A stretch of DNA of 64,000 bases from Nocardioides anomalus (GTDB taxonomy: Bacteria; Actinomycetota; Actinomycetes; Propionibacteriales; Nocardioidaceae). Each line of letters starts with the position of its first letter. Position 1 is the first letter of the stretch. Shown here one piece after another: positions 57,484 to 64,000 of this stretch. The stretch covers positions 2,046,001 through 2,110,000 of the forward strand of contig NZ_CP049257.1 in assembly GCF_011046535.1 (NCBI RefSeq). Reading direction: 5' to 3'. The notes under the pieces are model-generated. The model was given only the letters and a program-made list of their open reading frames with translations. It had not been told where the DNA came from and did not search any database. The position numbers and the translations under genes were made by a program.

Positions 57484-58083
57484 CTACCCCCGCGAGGATC
57501 CCCGCGACACTCGCAACACCACCAGCGCGGCGAGGAAGGCCCCGCAGGTGCCGAGCGTCATGTCGCCGAGCGTGTCCTCGTAGGCCGTGTCCAGCTCGGT
57601 GCCGTGGCGGATGAAGGTGTACCACTCGCCGATCTCCCACCCGAGCGCGAGCAGGCAGCCCAGCCCCGTGATCAGCAGCACCTGGGCCCAGGCCGGGCGC
57701 AGCTCGCGGGCGGTGACCAGCCCGAGCCCGCCGAGCAGGAAGAACCAGTTGACGAAGTGGTTGGAGTCGTCCCACCACGTGATGGAGTCGTAGAGGTCGA
57801 GGCTGTTGCCGGTCGTGTCGACCAGGAAGCCGAGCATGATCAGCGCGAAGGCGACGTGGGGCGGGTCGGCGTCCGGACGGCGCCGCCTGACCACCAGCCA
57901 CCACAGGGCCGGGACCAGCAGCATCATGACCGGGTACGCCGCGAGCCGGGCGCCGAAGGCCTTGTCCGCGAACCGCTCGATGCCCGGCACGAACGTCGCC
58001 ACCGCGAGCTGGGCCACGGTGAGCAGCAGGACCAGCGCGGGCAGCCACACGAGCGAGCGGCGGCGGTCCACGGGCGGCATCAT
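57484..58083 (-). CDS. Integral membrane protein (DUF2238/YjdF-like)
   Basis: 199 residues with about five membrane helices (LVWLPALVLLLTVAQLAVAT, RLAAYPVMMLLVPALWWLVV, VAFALIMLGFLVDTTG and others). The conserved block SITWWDDSNHFVNWFFLLGG and the GWEIGEWYTFIRHGTELDTA stretch resemble YjdF/DUF2238 proteins of unknown function, which keep acidic and His residues in the membrane. Two adjacent ATGs (58083, 58080) could start it; no strong Shine-Dalgarno sequence. It lies 21 nt upstream of the ABC exporter operon on the same strand, so it may be co-transcribed. Confidence 0.68.
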   Translation of the reverse strand: MMPPVDRRRSLVWLPALVLLLTVAQLAVATFVPGIERFADKAFGARLAAYPVMMLLVPALWWLVVRRRRPDADPPHVAFALIMLGFLVDTTGNSLDLYDSITWWDDSNHFVNWFFLLGGLGLVTARELRPAWAQVLLITGLGCLLALGWEIGEWYTFIRHGTELDTAYEDTLGDMTLGTCGAFLAALVVLRVSRGSSRG

Positions 58084-58143
58084 GCCGGTCGACGGCGGCC
58101 CGCTCCAGGCTCCGCGCCGTGCGGACCGCCGTCTCGGCCCTGG

Positions 58144-58671
58144 CTAGTGCTGGTAGGTCCCCTGGACGATCGCGCGGCCGGCGGTCTTGAAGGCCAGGTT
58201 GAACGACACCACCGCGGGCGTGGCGTCGGAGTCGACCCCGAGCGACGGCTCCTTCACGGCGTGGACCACGAAGTAGTAGCGGTGGACCTGGTCGCCCTCG
58301 GGCGGTGCGGCGCCGGTGAAGGCCTTGGTGCCCATGTCGTTGCGGCACATGAAGGCGTCGCCGGGCAGCGAGGCGCCCTCGGCGCCGGCGCCGGCGTCCA
58401 GCGAGGTGCAGTCGGCCGGCAGGTCGACCAGGACCCAGTGCCAGAAGCCGCTCGGGGTGGGCGCGTCGGGGTCGTAGCAGGTGACGGTGAAGCTCTGGGT
58501 GTCCTCGGGGAAGCCGGACCAGGACAGCTGGGGCGAGGAGTCGCCGCCGGAGTTGACCTGGTCGTCCTTGAGCGGCTGGCCGTCGGTGACGTCGTCGCTG
58601 GTGACGGTGAAGGAGGGTACGGCGGGCAGGAGGTCGTAGGGGTCCGGGCTCACCGGGCGGTCGAGGCTCAT
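58144..58671 (-). CDS. YbhB/YbcL family PEBP-like protein
   Basis: 175 residues. Phosphatidylethanolamine-binding-protein fold, the bacterial Raf-kinase-inhibitor-like branch. The ligand-site motifs are [20 protein letters not shown] near residue 65 and [10 protein letters not shown] near 130. It lacks a signal peptide, so it is cytoplasmic, unlike some secreted relatives. The biological ligand in bacteria is not established. TACCGT on the minus strand (58684-58679) lies 7 nt before the ATG, a leaderless start. Confidence 0.85.
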   Translation of the reverse strand: MSLDRPVSPDPYDLLPAVPSFTVTSDDVTDGQPLKDDQVNSGGDSSPQLSWSGFPEDTQSFTVTCYDPDAPTPSGFWHWVLVDLPADCTSLDAGAGAEGASLPGDAFMCRNDMGTKAFTGAAPPEGDQVHRYYFVVHAVKEPSLGVDSDATPAVVSFNLAFKTAGRAIVQGTYQH

Positions 58672-58702
58672 GCCGACGACGGTACCCAGGGATGATGGTC
58701 CG

Positions 58703-59941
58703 GTGGACTCGCTCGTGCCCTACCCCGTCGGCCTCATCCTGGACGCCCGTCGGGTCGTGGTCGTCGGCGGCGGTCACGTGGCCCAGCGCCGCATCCCGCA
58801 GCTCATCGCGGTCGGCGCCGAGGTCGTCCTGGTCTCCCCGGAGGTGACCCCGGCGGTCGAGGGCCTGGCCACCGCCGGCGAGATCACCTGGCACCGGCGC
58901 CGCTTCGAGGACGCCGACCTCGAGGGCGCGTGGTACGCCATCGCCTCGACCGACGACCCGGACGTCAACGCCGCGGTGGTCGCGGGCGCCGAGCGGCGCC
59001 GGGTCTTCTGCGTGCGCGCCGACGACGCCACCCGCGCCACGGCCTGGACCCCCGCGGTCGGCCGGCACGCCGGCGTCACCGTGGCCGTCCTCGGCCAGCG
59101 CGAGCCGCGCCGCAGCGCGGCCGTGCGCGACGAGATCCTCGAGGGGCTGCGCGAGGGCACCATCGTGGCCCGGCACCAGCGCGACCGCACCCCGGGTGTC
59201 GTCCTGGTCGGGGGCGGGCCCGGCGACCCGGACCTGATCGCCGTGGCCGGCCGCAAGGCGCTGATGGAGGCCGACGTGGTGGTGGCCGACCGGCTCGCCC
59301 CACGCGAGCTGCTCGGCGAGCTGCCCGCCGACGTGGAGCTCGTCGACGTGGCCAAGCTGCCCCGCGGCCGGGCTGCCCAGCAGGAGGAGATCAACCGGAT
59401 CCTGGTCGACCGCGCGCGGGCCGGGAAGCGCGTGGTGCGCTTCAAGGGCGGCGACAGCTTCGTCTTCGGGCGCGGCTTCGAGGAGCTCGAGGCGTGCCGC
59501 GCGGCCGGCGTACCGGTCACCGTCGTCCCCGGCCTGACCAGCCCCATCACCGTGCCCGGCCTGGCCGGCATCCCGGTCACCCACCGCGGCATCGCCCACG
59601 ACTTCACCGTCATCTCCGGCCACCTGCCGCCCGGCCACCCCGAGTCGCTGACCGACTGGGACGCGGTGGCTCGCCTGCGCGGCACCCTGCTGCTGATGAT
59701 GGCCGTGGAGAACGCCCCGGCCATCGCCCGCGCCCTGCTGGGCGGCGGCCGCGGGCCCGGTACGCCGGTCGCGGTCGTCTGCGACGGCAGCATGCCGGGG
59801 GAGCGGACCGTCTTCTCCACCCTCGGCGACCTGGCCGAGGACCTCGAGCGCGAGGCGGTCAAGCCGCCCGCGATCATCGTCGTCGGCGAGGTGGTCGCGG
59901 TGGCCCGCGGCGTGCACGCCGCCCGGGCCGCGCGTGGCTGA
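58703..59941 (+). CDS. Uroporphyrinogen-III C-methyltransferase fused to precorrin-2 dehydrogenase (siroheme synthase)
   Basis: 412 residues. Residues ~1-150 are the NAD-binding precorrin-2 dehydrogenase/ferrochelatase domain ([18 protein letters not shown]). Residues ~165-400 are the SAM-dependent methyltransferase ([56 protein letters not shown]). The order is that of CysG, but the N-terminal half looks shorter, so the dimerisation part may be reduced. The enzyme leads toward siroheme (sulfite/nitrite reductase) or cobalamin. GTG at 58703 lies 6 nt after GATGAT. Confidence 0.88.
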   Translation: MDSLVPYPVGLILDARRVVVVGGGHVAQRRIPQLIAVGAEVVLVSPEVTPAVEGLATAGEITWHRRRFEDADLEGAWYAIASTDDPDVNAAVVAGAERRRVFCVRADDATRATAWTPAVGRHAGVTVAVLGQREPRRSAAVRDEILEGLREGTIVARHQRDRTPGVVLVGGGPGDPDLIAVAGRKALMEADVVVADRLAPRELLGELPADVELVDVAKLPRGRAAQQEEINRILVDRARAGKRVVRFKGGDSFVFGRGFEELEACRAAGVPVTVVPGLTSPITVPGLAGIPVTHRGIAHDFTVISGHLPPGHPESLTDWDAVARLRGTLLLMMAVENAPAIARALLGGGRGPGTPVAVVCDGSMPGERTVFSTLGDLAEDLEREAVKPPAIIVVGEVVAVARGVHAARAARG

Positions 59942-60749
59942 GCTCGTCCCGGTCGAGGACCCGGCCGACCCGCGACTGGCCGACTACCGCGACCTGCGTG
60001 ACGTGGAGCTGCGCAAGCACCTCGAGGCCGAGCACGGGCTGTTCCTGGCCGAGGGCGAGAAGGTGGTGCGCCGCGCGGTCGAGGCCGGCCACGCGCCGCG
60101 CTCGTTCCTGATGGCCCCGCGCTGGCTCGAGGGGCTGGCCGACGTCCTCGACCGCACCGACGCCCCCTGCTTCGTCGTCTCCGAGGACCTGGCCGAGCAG
60201 GTCACCGGCTTCCACGTGCACCGCGGGGCGCTGGCCTCGCTCGAGCGGCGCCCGCTGCCGTCCCTCGACGACGTGCTGGCCGGCGCCCGCTCCGTGCTCG
60301 TGCTCGAGGACGTCGTGGACCACACCAACGTCGGCGCGATCTTCCGCTCCGGCGCTGCCCTCGGCTTCGACGCCGTCCTGCTCGCACCCCGCTGCGCCGA
60401 CCCGCTCTACCGGAGGGCGGTCAAGGTGGCCATGGGGGCGGTCTTCGCGCTGCCGTGGACCCGCCTCGACGACTGGTACGACGCGCTGCCGGCGCTCTCG
60501 GAGCGCGGCTTCACCACCGTCGCCCTCACCCTGGCCGCCGACGCCGTCCCGGTCGAGGACGCCGTGGCCGGCGTGGACCGGCTCGCGCTGGTGCTCGGCT
60601 CGGAGGGGCACGGCCTCTCGGAGCGCTGGCAGCAGAGCGCCGACCGCCGCGCGGTGATCCCGATGGCCGCCGGCATCGACTCGCTCAACGTCGCTGCGGC
60701 CACCGCGGTCGCCTGCTACGTGGCGGCGCGCCGGACGTCGAGCTCGTAG
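59934..60749 (+). CDS. TrmH/SpoU family RNA 2'-O-methyltransferase
   Basis: 271 residues. An N-terminal substrate-binding domain (residues ~1-95) precedes the SPOUT domain with its three motifs: LEDVVDHTNVGAIFRSGAAL near residue 125, LVLGSEGHGLSERW near 222 and IPMAAGIDSLNVAAATAVAC near 243, which form the trefoil knot that holds SAM. The substrate is probably rRNA or tRNA. The GTG overlaps the siroheme synthase gene by 8 bp, though the functions are not obviously related. Its last 34 bp overlap the convergent GNAT gene. Confidence 0.9.
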   Translation: MAELVPVEDPADPRLADYRDLRDVELRKHLEAEHGLFLAEGEKVVRRAVEAGHAPRSFLMAPRWLEGLADVLDRTDAPCFVVSEDLAEQVTGFHVHRGALASLERRPLPSLDDVLAGARSVLVLEDVVDHTNVGAIFRSGAALGFDAVLLAPRCADPLYRRAVKVAMGAVFALPWTRLDDWYDALPALSERGFTTVALTLAADAVPVEDAVAGVDRLALVLGSEGHGLSERWQQSADRRAVIPMAAGIDSLNVAAATAVACYVAARRTSSS

Positions 60750-61243
60750 ACCGTCTCGAGCCCGTCCTCCTCGTCCCACTGCTCGCCGACCTCGACGAAC
60801 GGCAGCTGGGCGATCAGCCCCAGCGAGGCGGTGTTGGACGGCGACACCGTGGCCCGCAGGGTGTGGACGTCGGGGTGCGCCCGGGCGCGCTCGAGCAGGT
60901 GCAGCAGCGCGGCCCGCGCGTACCCGCGCCGGCGGTGCGTCGGGTCGACGCCGTAGCCCACCTCGACCATCCCGTCGGCGTCCGGGGCGCCGTGGAAGCC
61001 CGCGGCGCCCACCACCTCACCGCTGTCCTCGTCGACCAGCAGCCCGGTCACCCACGGCTGGTCCTCCGGCGTTTCGACGACCTGGGTGGCCCGCCGCCGC
61101 CACACGCCGAGCCGCTCCGGCGACACCAGGTACGCCGGGAGCGGGCGCCCGAGCAGGACCTCGGCCGCTGCCACGTCGCCGCCCGCGAGGGCCGCAAGGA
61201 CCTCGGGGGAGAGGTGGACGACGCGCGCGCGGGGCGTGCTCAC
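60716..61243 (-). CDS. GNAT family N-acetyltransferase
   Basis: 175 residues. The acetyl-CoA motif is VDPTHRRRGYARAALLHLL near residue 100 (R/QxxGxG/A type, RRGYAR), followed by TLRATVSPSNTASLGLIAQL, the usual asparagine-containing helix. The N-terminal ~70 residues are substrate-facing and variable. Substrate unknown. The GTG overlaps the deformylase stop by 4 bp (GTGA), so it is co-transcribed with def; a role in protein N-terminal acetylation is conceivable but not supported by sequence. Confidence 0.8.
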   Translation of the reverse strand: MSTPRARVVHLSPEVLAALAGGDVAAAEVLLGRPLPAYLVSPERLGVWRRRATQVVETPEDQPWVTGLLVDEDSGEVVGAAGFHGAPDADGMVEVGYGVDPTHRRRGYARAALLHLLERARAHPDVHTLRATVSPSNTASLGLIAQLPFVEVGEQWDEEDGLETVYELDVRRAAT

Positions 61244-61830
61244 TCCTCGACCGGCCAGTCGAGGGGGTACTCGTCGGCCGCCTTCTCCATCTGCTTCTGC
61301 AGCCGCTTGCGGGCCTTGGTCGGCAACCTGTCGCCGAAGACCGTGCCCAGGGTGTGGTCGGTCTCGTGCTGCAGGCAGCGGGCCAGCATGCCGGTGCCCT
61401 CGAAGCGGACCTCGGAGCCGTCCAGGCCAGTGCCGGTCACCGACGCGTGGTCGGGACGGGCGCACTCCACGAACGCGCCCGGGTAGGACAGGCAGCCCTC
61501 GTCACCGTCGTCGAGCTGGCGGTCCTTGCCCTCGGGCAGGGTCAGCACGGGGTTGCAGACCACGCCGGCGGTGTGGCGCCCGCTGTCGTCGGGGCAGTCG
61601 AAGACGAACACCGCCCGGTCCACCCCGATCTGGCAGGCCGCGAGCCCGACCCCGTCGGCGGCGTACATCGTGGCGACCATGTCGGCGACCAGCCGGGCCA
61701 GCTCCTCGTCGTAGGCCGTGACCGGGGCCTGCGGGCGGTGCATCACGTCGGTGCCCCAGCGGGTGATGGGGCGGACCGTCCCGCCGACGGGCAGGGCGCC
61801 GTACGGCACGTGGGGGAGCTGCTCGGACAC
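61240..61830 (-). CDS. def: Peptide deformylase
   Basis: 196 residues. It removes the formyl group from nascent proteins, using Fe2+ or Zn2+. All three motifs are present: GVGLAACQIG near residue 60, EGCLSYPG near 110 (metal Cys) and HETDH near 153 (two metal His and the catalytic Glu). The C-terminal helix is basic and acidic-rich (RKRLQKQMEKAADEYPLDW). GTG at 61830 lies 7 nt after TAGGGT (minus strand 61843-61838); the upstream in-frame stretch reads only Pro/Arg-rich sequence and is excluded. Confidence 0.94.
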   Translation of the reverse strand: MSEQLPHVPYGALPVGGTVRPITRWGTDVMHRPQAPVTAYDEELARLVADMVATMYAADGVGLAACQIGVDRAVFVFDCPDDSGRHTAGVVCNPVLTLPEGKDRQLDDGDEGCLSYPGAFVECARPDHASVTGTGLDGSEVRFEGTGMLARCLQHETDHTLGTVFGDRLPTKARKRLQKQMEKAADEYPLDWPVEE

Positions 61831-61907
61831 GACGGCGACCCTATCCAGCAGCGGCGGTGGCGGACGGAACCCCGGCACCGCAGGGTGTGACCCGCACCAT
61901 GTATCTC

Positions 61908-61930
61908 ACTGTGCAACTCGGAGTTACAGT
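61908..61930. promoter_or_regulatory. Candidate operator and -10 box of the acyl-CoA dehydrogenase operon
   Basis: The core AACTC-G-GAGTT (61915-61925) is a perfect palindrome, flanked by ACTGT on the left and ACAGT on the right, as in TetR-family operators. TACAGT (61925-61930) overlaps it and lies 6 nt before the ATG at 61937. Confidence 0.45.
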
Positions 61931-61936
61931 TGGCGC

Positions 61937-63301
61937 ATGTCGTTGCTCCAGAACCTCCGCCCGGGCGGCCGGCACGGCGTGGCGTCCACCGAGACCCGCG
62001 ACCCGATCGGCTACCTGGTGGCCGGCCTGAGCCGGCTCGCACAGACCGACGTGCTGGACCGGCTCGGCCTGCGCAAGCAGGCGGAGCAGGCGGTCTTCAC
62101 CGTGACCCGGACCGGATTCGGCACCGTGACCCGGGCCAGCCGGACCTTCACCCGCAGCGGCTCGCGCGGCCGGGACGGCGTCCGGGCACCGTCGACCAGG
62201 GCCAGCGGGCAGTTCGACCTCACGCCGACCGAGGACGAGCAGCTGCTGGTCGACGTGGTGACGGAGTTCGCCACCGAGGTGGTGCGCCCGGCCGCGACCG
62301 AGGCCGACGAGGCCTGCGCGGCGCCGCAGGAGCTGCTGGAGGCGAGCCTGGAGATCGGGCTGCCCATCCTGGGCCTCCCCGAGACGCTGGGGGGCGTCGC
62401 GGAGGAGCGCTCGGCGATGGCGGGGACCCTGGTGGCCGAGGCCCTCGCCCGCGGGGACCTGGGGCTCGCCGTCGCCGCGCTCGCCCCCGGTTCGGTGGCC
62501 ACGGCCATCGGGCTGTGGGGCACCGACGAGCAGCAGCAGACCTACCTCCCCGCGTTCACGGGCGAGGACGTCCCCGCCGCCGCCCTGGCGCTGACCGAGC
62601 CGCAGGTCCTCTTCGACGTGCTCTCGCCCGCGACCACCGCGGTCCGCGACGGCGACGGCTTCGTCCTCGACGGCGTGAAGTCGCTGGTCCCGCGCGGGGC
62701 CGACGCCGAGCTGTTCGTGGTCGGCGCGCTCCTGGACGGCGCGCCGGTGCTCTTCCTGGTCGAGTCCTCCACCGACGGGCTCACCGTCGCGGGCGACCCG
62801 GCCATGGGCGTGCGGGCGGCCTCGCTGACCAGGCTGACGCTGGACGGCGTCCGGGTCGGGCCGGACGCGGTCCTCGGGGCGACCGACGGCTCGACGTACA
62901 CCGAGTGCGTGCGCCTGTCCCGGCTGGCCTGGTGCGCGCTCGCGGTCGGGACCGGCCAGGCCGTGCTCGACTACGTCACGCCGTACGTCAAGGAGCGCGA
63001 GGCGTTCGGGGAGCCGGTCGCGCACCGCCAGTCGGTGGCGTTCATGGTGGCCAACATCGCCATCGAGCTGCAGGCCATGCGGCTGCTGACCTGGAAGGCG
63101 GCCGCCCGGGCCGCGGCCGGGAAGGACTTCTCCCGCGAGGTCGCGCTGGCCCGGCAGGCCTGCAAGGAGCACGGGATGCGGATCGGCCTCGACGGCGTGC
63201 AGCTGCTCGGAGGCCACGGGTTCGTCAAGGAGCACCCGGTGGAGCGGTGGTACCGCGACCTCCGGGCCGTCGGAGTCATGGAAGGCGCGGTGCTGGTCTG
63301 A
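61937..63301 (+). CDS. Acyl-CoA dehydrogenase family protein with N-terminal extension
   Basis: 454 residues. The first ~95 residues are an extra basic segment (GLSRLAQTDVLDRLGLRKQA, then RTFTRSGSRGRDG) not found in short-chain dehydrogenases. The ACAD domain follows: PILGLPETLGGVAEERSAMA, the FAD/substrate segment AALALTEPQ, and the C-terminal KEHGMRIGLDGVQLLGGHGF. It is coupled to a second ACAD gene (TGATG), an arrangement in which the two chains form a heteromer, as in mycobacterial sterol-type dehydrogenases. Substrate unknown; the catalytic base is not obvious in this chain. Confidence 0.82.
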   Translation: MSLLQNLRPGGRHGVASTETRDPIGYLVAGLSRLAQTDVLDRLGLRKQAEQAVFTVTRTGFGTVTRASRTFTRSGSRGRDGVRAPSTRASGQFDLTPTEDEQLLVDVVTEFATEVVRPAATEADEACAAPQELLEASLEIGLPILGLPETLGGVAEERSAMAGTLVAEALARGDLGLAVAALAPGSVATAIGLWGTDEQQQTYLPAFTGEDVPAAALALTEPQVLFDVLSPATTAVRDGDGFVLDGVKSLVPRGADAELFVVGALLDGAPVLFLVESSTDGLTVAGDPAMGVRAASLTRLTLDGVRVGPDAVLGATDGSTYTECVRLSRLAWCALAVGTGQAVLDYVTPYVKEREAFGEPVAHRQSVAFMVANIAIELQAMRLLTWKAAARAAAGKDFSREVALARQACKEHGMRIGLDGVQLLGGHGFVKEHPVERWYRDLRAVGVMEGAVLV

Positions 63302-64000
63302 TGCCCATCAACCTGGACGACCCGAAGAAGTTCAAGACGCTGGTGGGCCAGGCCCACCAGGTCGCGATGAACATGCTGCGCCCGATCAGCCGCAAGTACG
63401 ACCTCGCCGAGCACGAGTACCCCAAGGAGCTCGACATGCTCGCGGCGATGATCGACGGGCTCGCCGAGTCCGGCGCCTCGGAGGGTGCGGGCGCGGCCGG
63501 CGTCCGCCGCGGCTCGTCGGCCGAGGACGCCGGCAACAAGAACGGCACCAACCTGGCCTCGGTCATGTCCATCCAGGAGATGTGCTGGGGCGACGTCGGC
63601 CTGCTGCTCTCCATGCCGCGCCAGGGCCTGGGCAACTCGGCCATCGCCAGCGTGGCCGACGACGAGCAGCTCGAGCGCTTCGACGGCGTGTGGGCCGGCA
63701 TGGCCATCACCGAGCCCGGCACCGGCTCGGACTCGGCCAACATCAAGACCACCGCCGTCCTCGACGGCGACGAGTACGTCCTCAACGGCGAGAAGATCTA
63801 CGTCACCTCCGGCGACCGCGCCGACCACATCGTGGTCTGGGCGACCCTCGACCGCTCGCTCGGCCGGGCCGCGATCAAGTCGTTCGTCGTGCCCAAGGGC
63901 ACGCCGGGGATGCGCGTGGACCGGCTCGAGCACAAGCTCGGCATCCGCGCCTCGGACACCGCGACGATCATCTTCGAGGACTGCCGCGTGCCTGCCGCCA
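63301..64000 (+). CDS. Acyl-CoA dehydrogenase family protein, N-terminal part
   Basis: The first ~233 residues; the gene runs off the right edge. It begins MPINLDDPKKFKTLVGQAHQ with a long helical N-terminus, a disordered Ser/Gly/Ala stretch (GASEGAGAAGVRRGSSAED) near residue 60, then the ACAD middle domain: GMAITEPGTGSDSANIKTTA near residue 138 and VLNGEKIYVTSGDRADHIVV near 160, which form the flavin-binding strand region. The ATG shares a base with the upstream gene's stop. No catalytic Glu is in view yet. Confidence 0.85.
   Translation, partial: MPINLDDPKKFKTLVGQAHQVAMNMLRPISRKYDLAEHEYPKELDMLAAMIDGLAESGASEGAGAAGVRRGSSAEDAGNKNGTNLASVMSIQEMCWGDVGLLLSMPRQGLGNSAIASVADDEQLERFDGVWAGMAITEPGTGSDSANIKTTAVLDGDEYVLNGEKIYVTSGDRADHIVVWATLDRSLGRAAIKSFVVPKGTPGMRVDRLEHKLGIRASDTATIIFEDCRVPAA

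Overview
The window is chromosomal DNA of a very GC-rich actinobacterium, most likely a Nocardioides-like member of the Nocardioidaceae. The support is circumstantial: G/C nearly everywhere at third codon positions, many GTG starts, a SufR-led suf operon, a mabA/inhA-type fabG-fabI pair, actinobacterial families (acVLRF1, DUF3099), and many genes whose start codon sits 6-8 nt after a TANNNT -10 box (leaderless promoters). I see no rRNA, tRNA, CRISPR array, prophage or insertion sequence with a transposase.

Layout. 1-2574 (minus): a molybdenum hydroxylase large subunit followed by a truncated luciferase-like oxidoreductase. 2639-9187: a complete Fe-S assembly operon, sufR-sufB-sufD-Rieske-sufC-sufS-sufU-sufT, with a candidate iron box and SufR operator in front and a strong hairpin behind. 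9237-11877 (minus): a two-gene ABC exporter plus a secreted protein; 11941-12893 (minus): a frameshifted lipoprotein and a VOC protein. 12984-15011: acVLRF1 ribosome-rescue hydrolase, metallophosphoesterase, small-molecule kinase. 15019-21040: zinc protease, ABC-F, enoyl-CoA hydratase, ABC exporter, atypical SDR. 20926-25497: SURF1, MoaA, small proteins, dodecin, FabG and FabI.

25529-31001: a cyanophycin locus. CphA and cyanophycinase form a minus-strand operon facing a second CphA-related Mur ligase. 31052-42328: SixA-type phosphatase, SerB, small enzymes, NfeD/SPFH membrane pair, TauE permease, nitroreductase, an inositol-monophosphatase-family phosphatase, an alpha/beta hydrolase and a small lipoprotein. 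A 161-bp palindromic element lies at 38564-38724.

42369-53755: two divergent gene sets that look like one amine-catabolism island. One strand carries a GntR regulator, a glutamine-synthetase-like ligase (its 5' end tandemly duplicated), aldehyde dehydrogenase, SDR, gamma-glutamyl hydrolase and glycerophosphodiesterase. The other carries an APC-type permease, a choline-kinase-like protein, a dimethylglycine/sarcosine-dehydrogenase-like flavoprotein and a Nudix hydrolase. I infer salvage of ethanolamine/choline head groups through gamma-glutamylated intermediates and demethylation. 53823-64000: SpoIIE-type phosphatase, three-gene ABC exporter, membrane protein, PEBP protein, siroheme synthase, RNA methyltransferase, GNAT, peptide deformylase and two acyl-CoA dehydrogenases, the last cut by the right edge.
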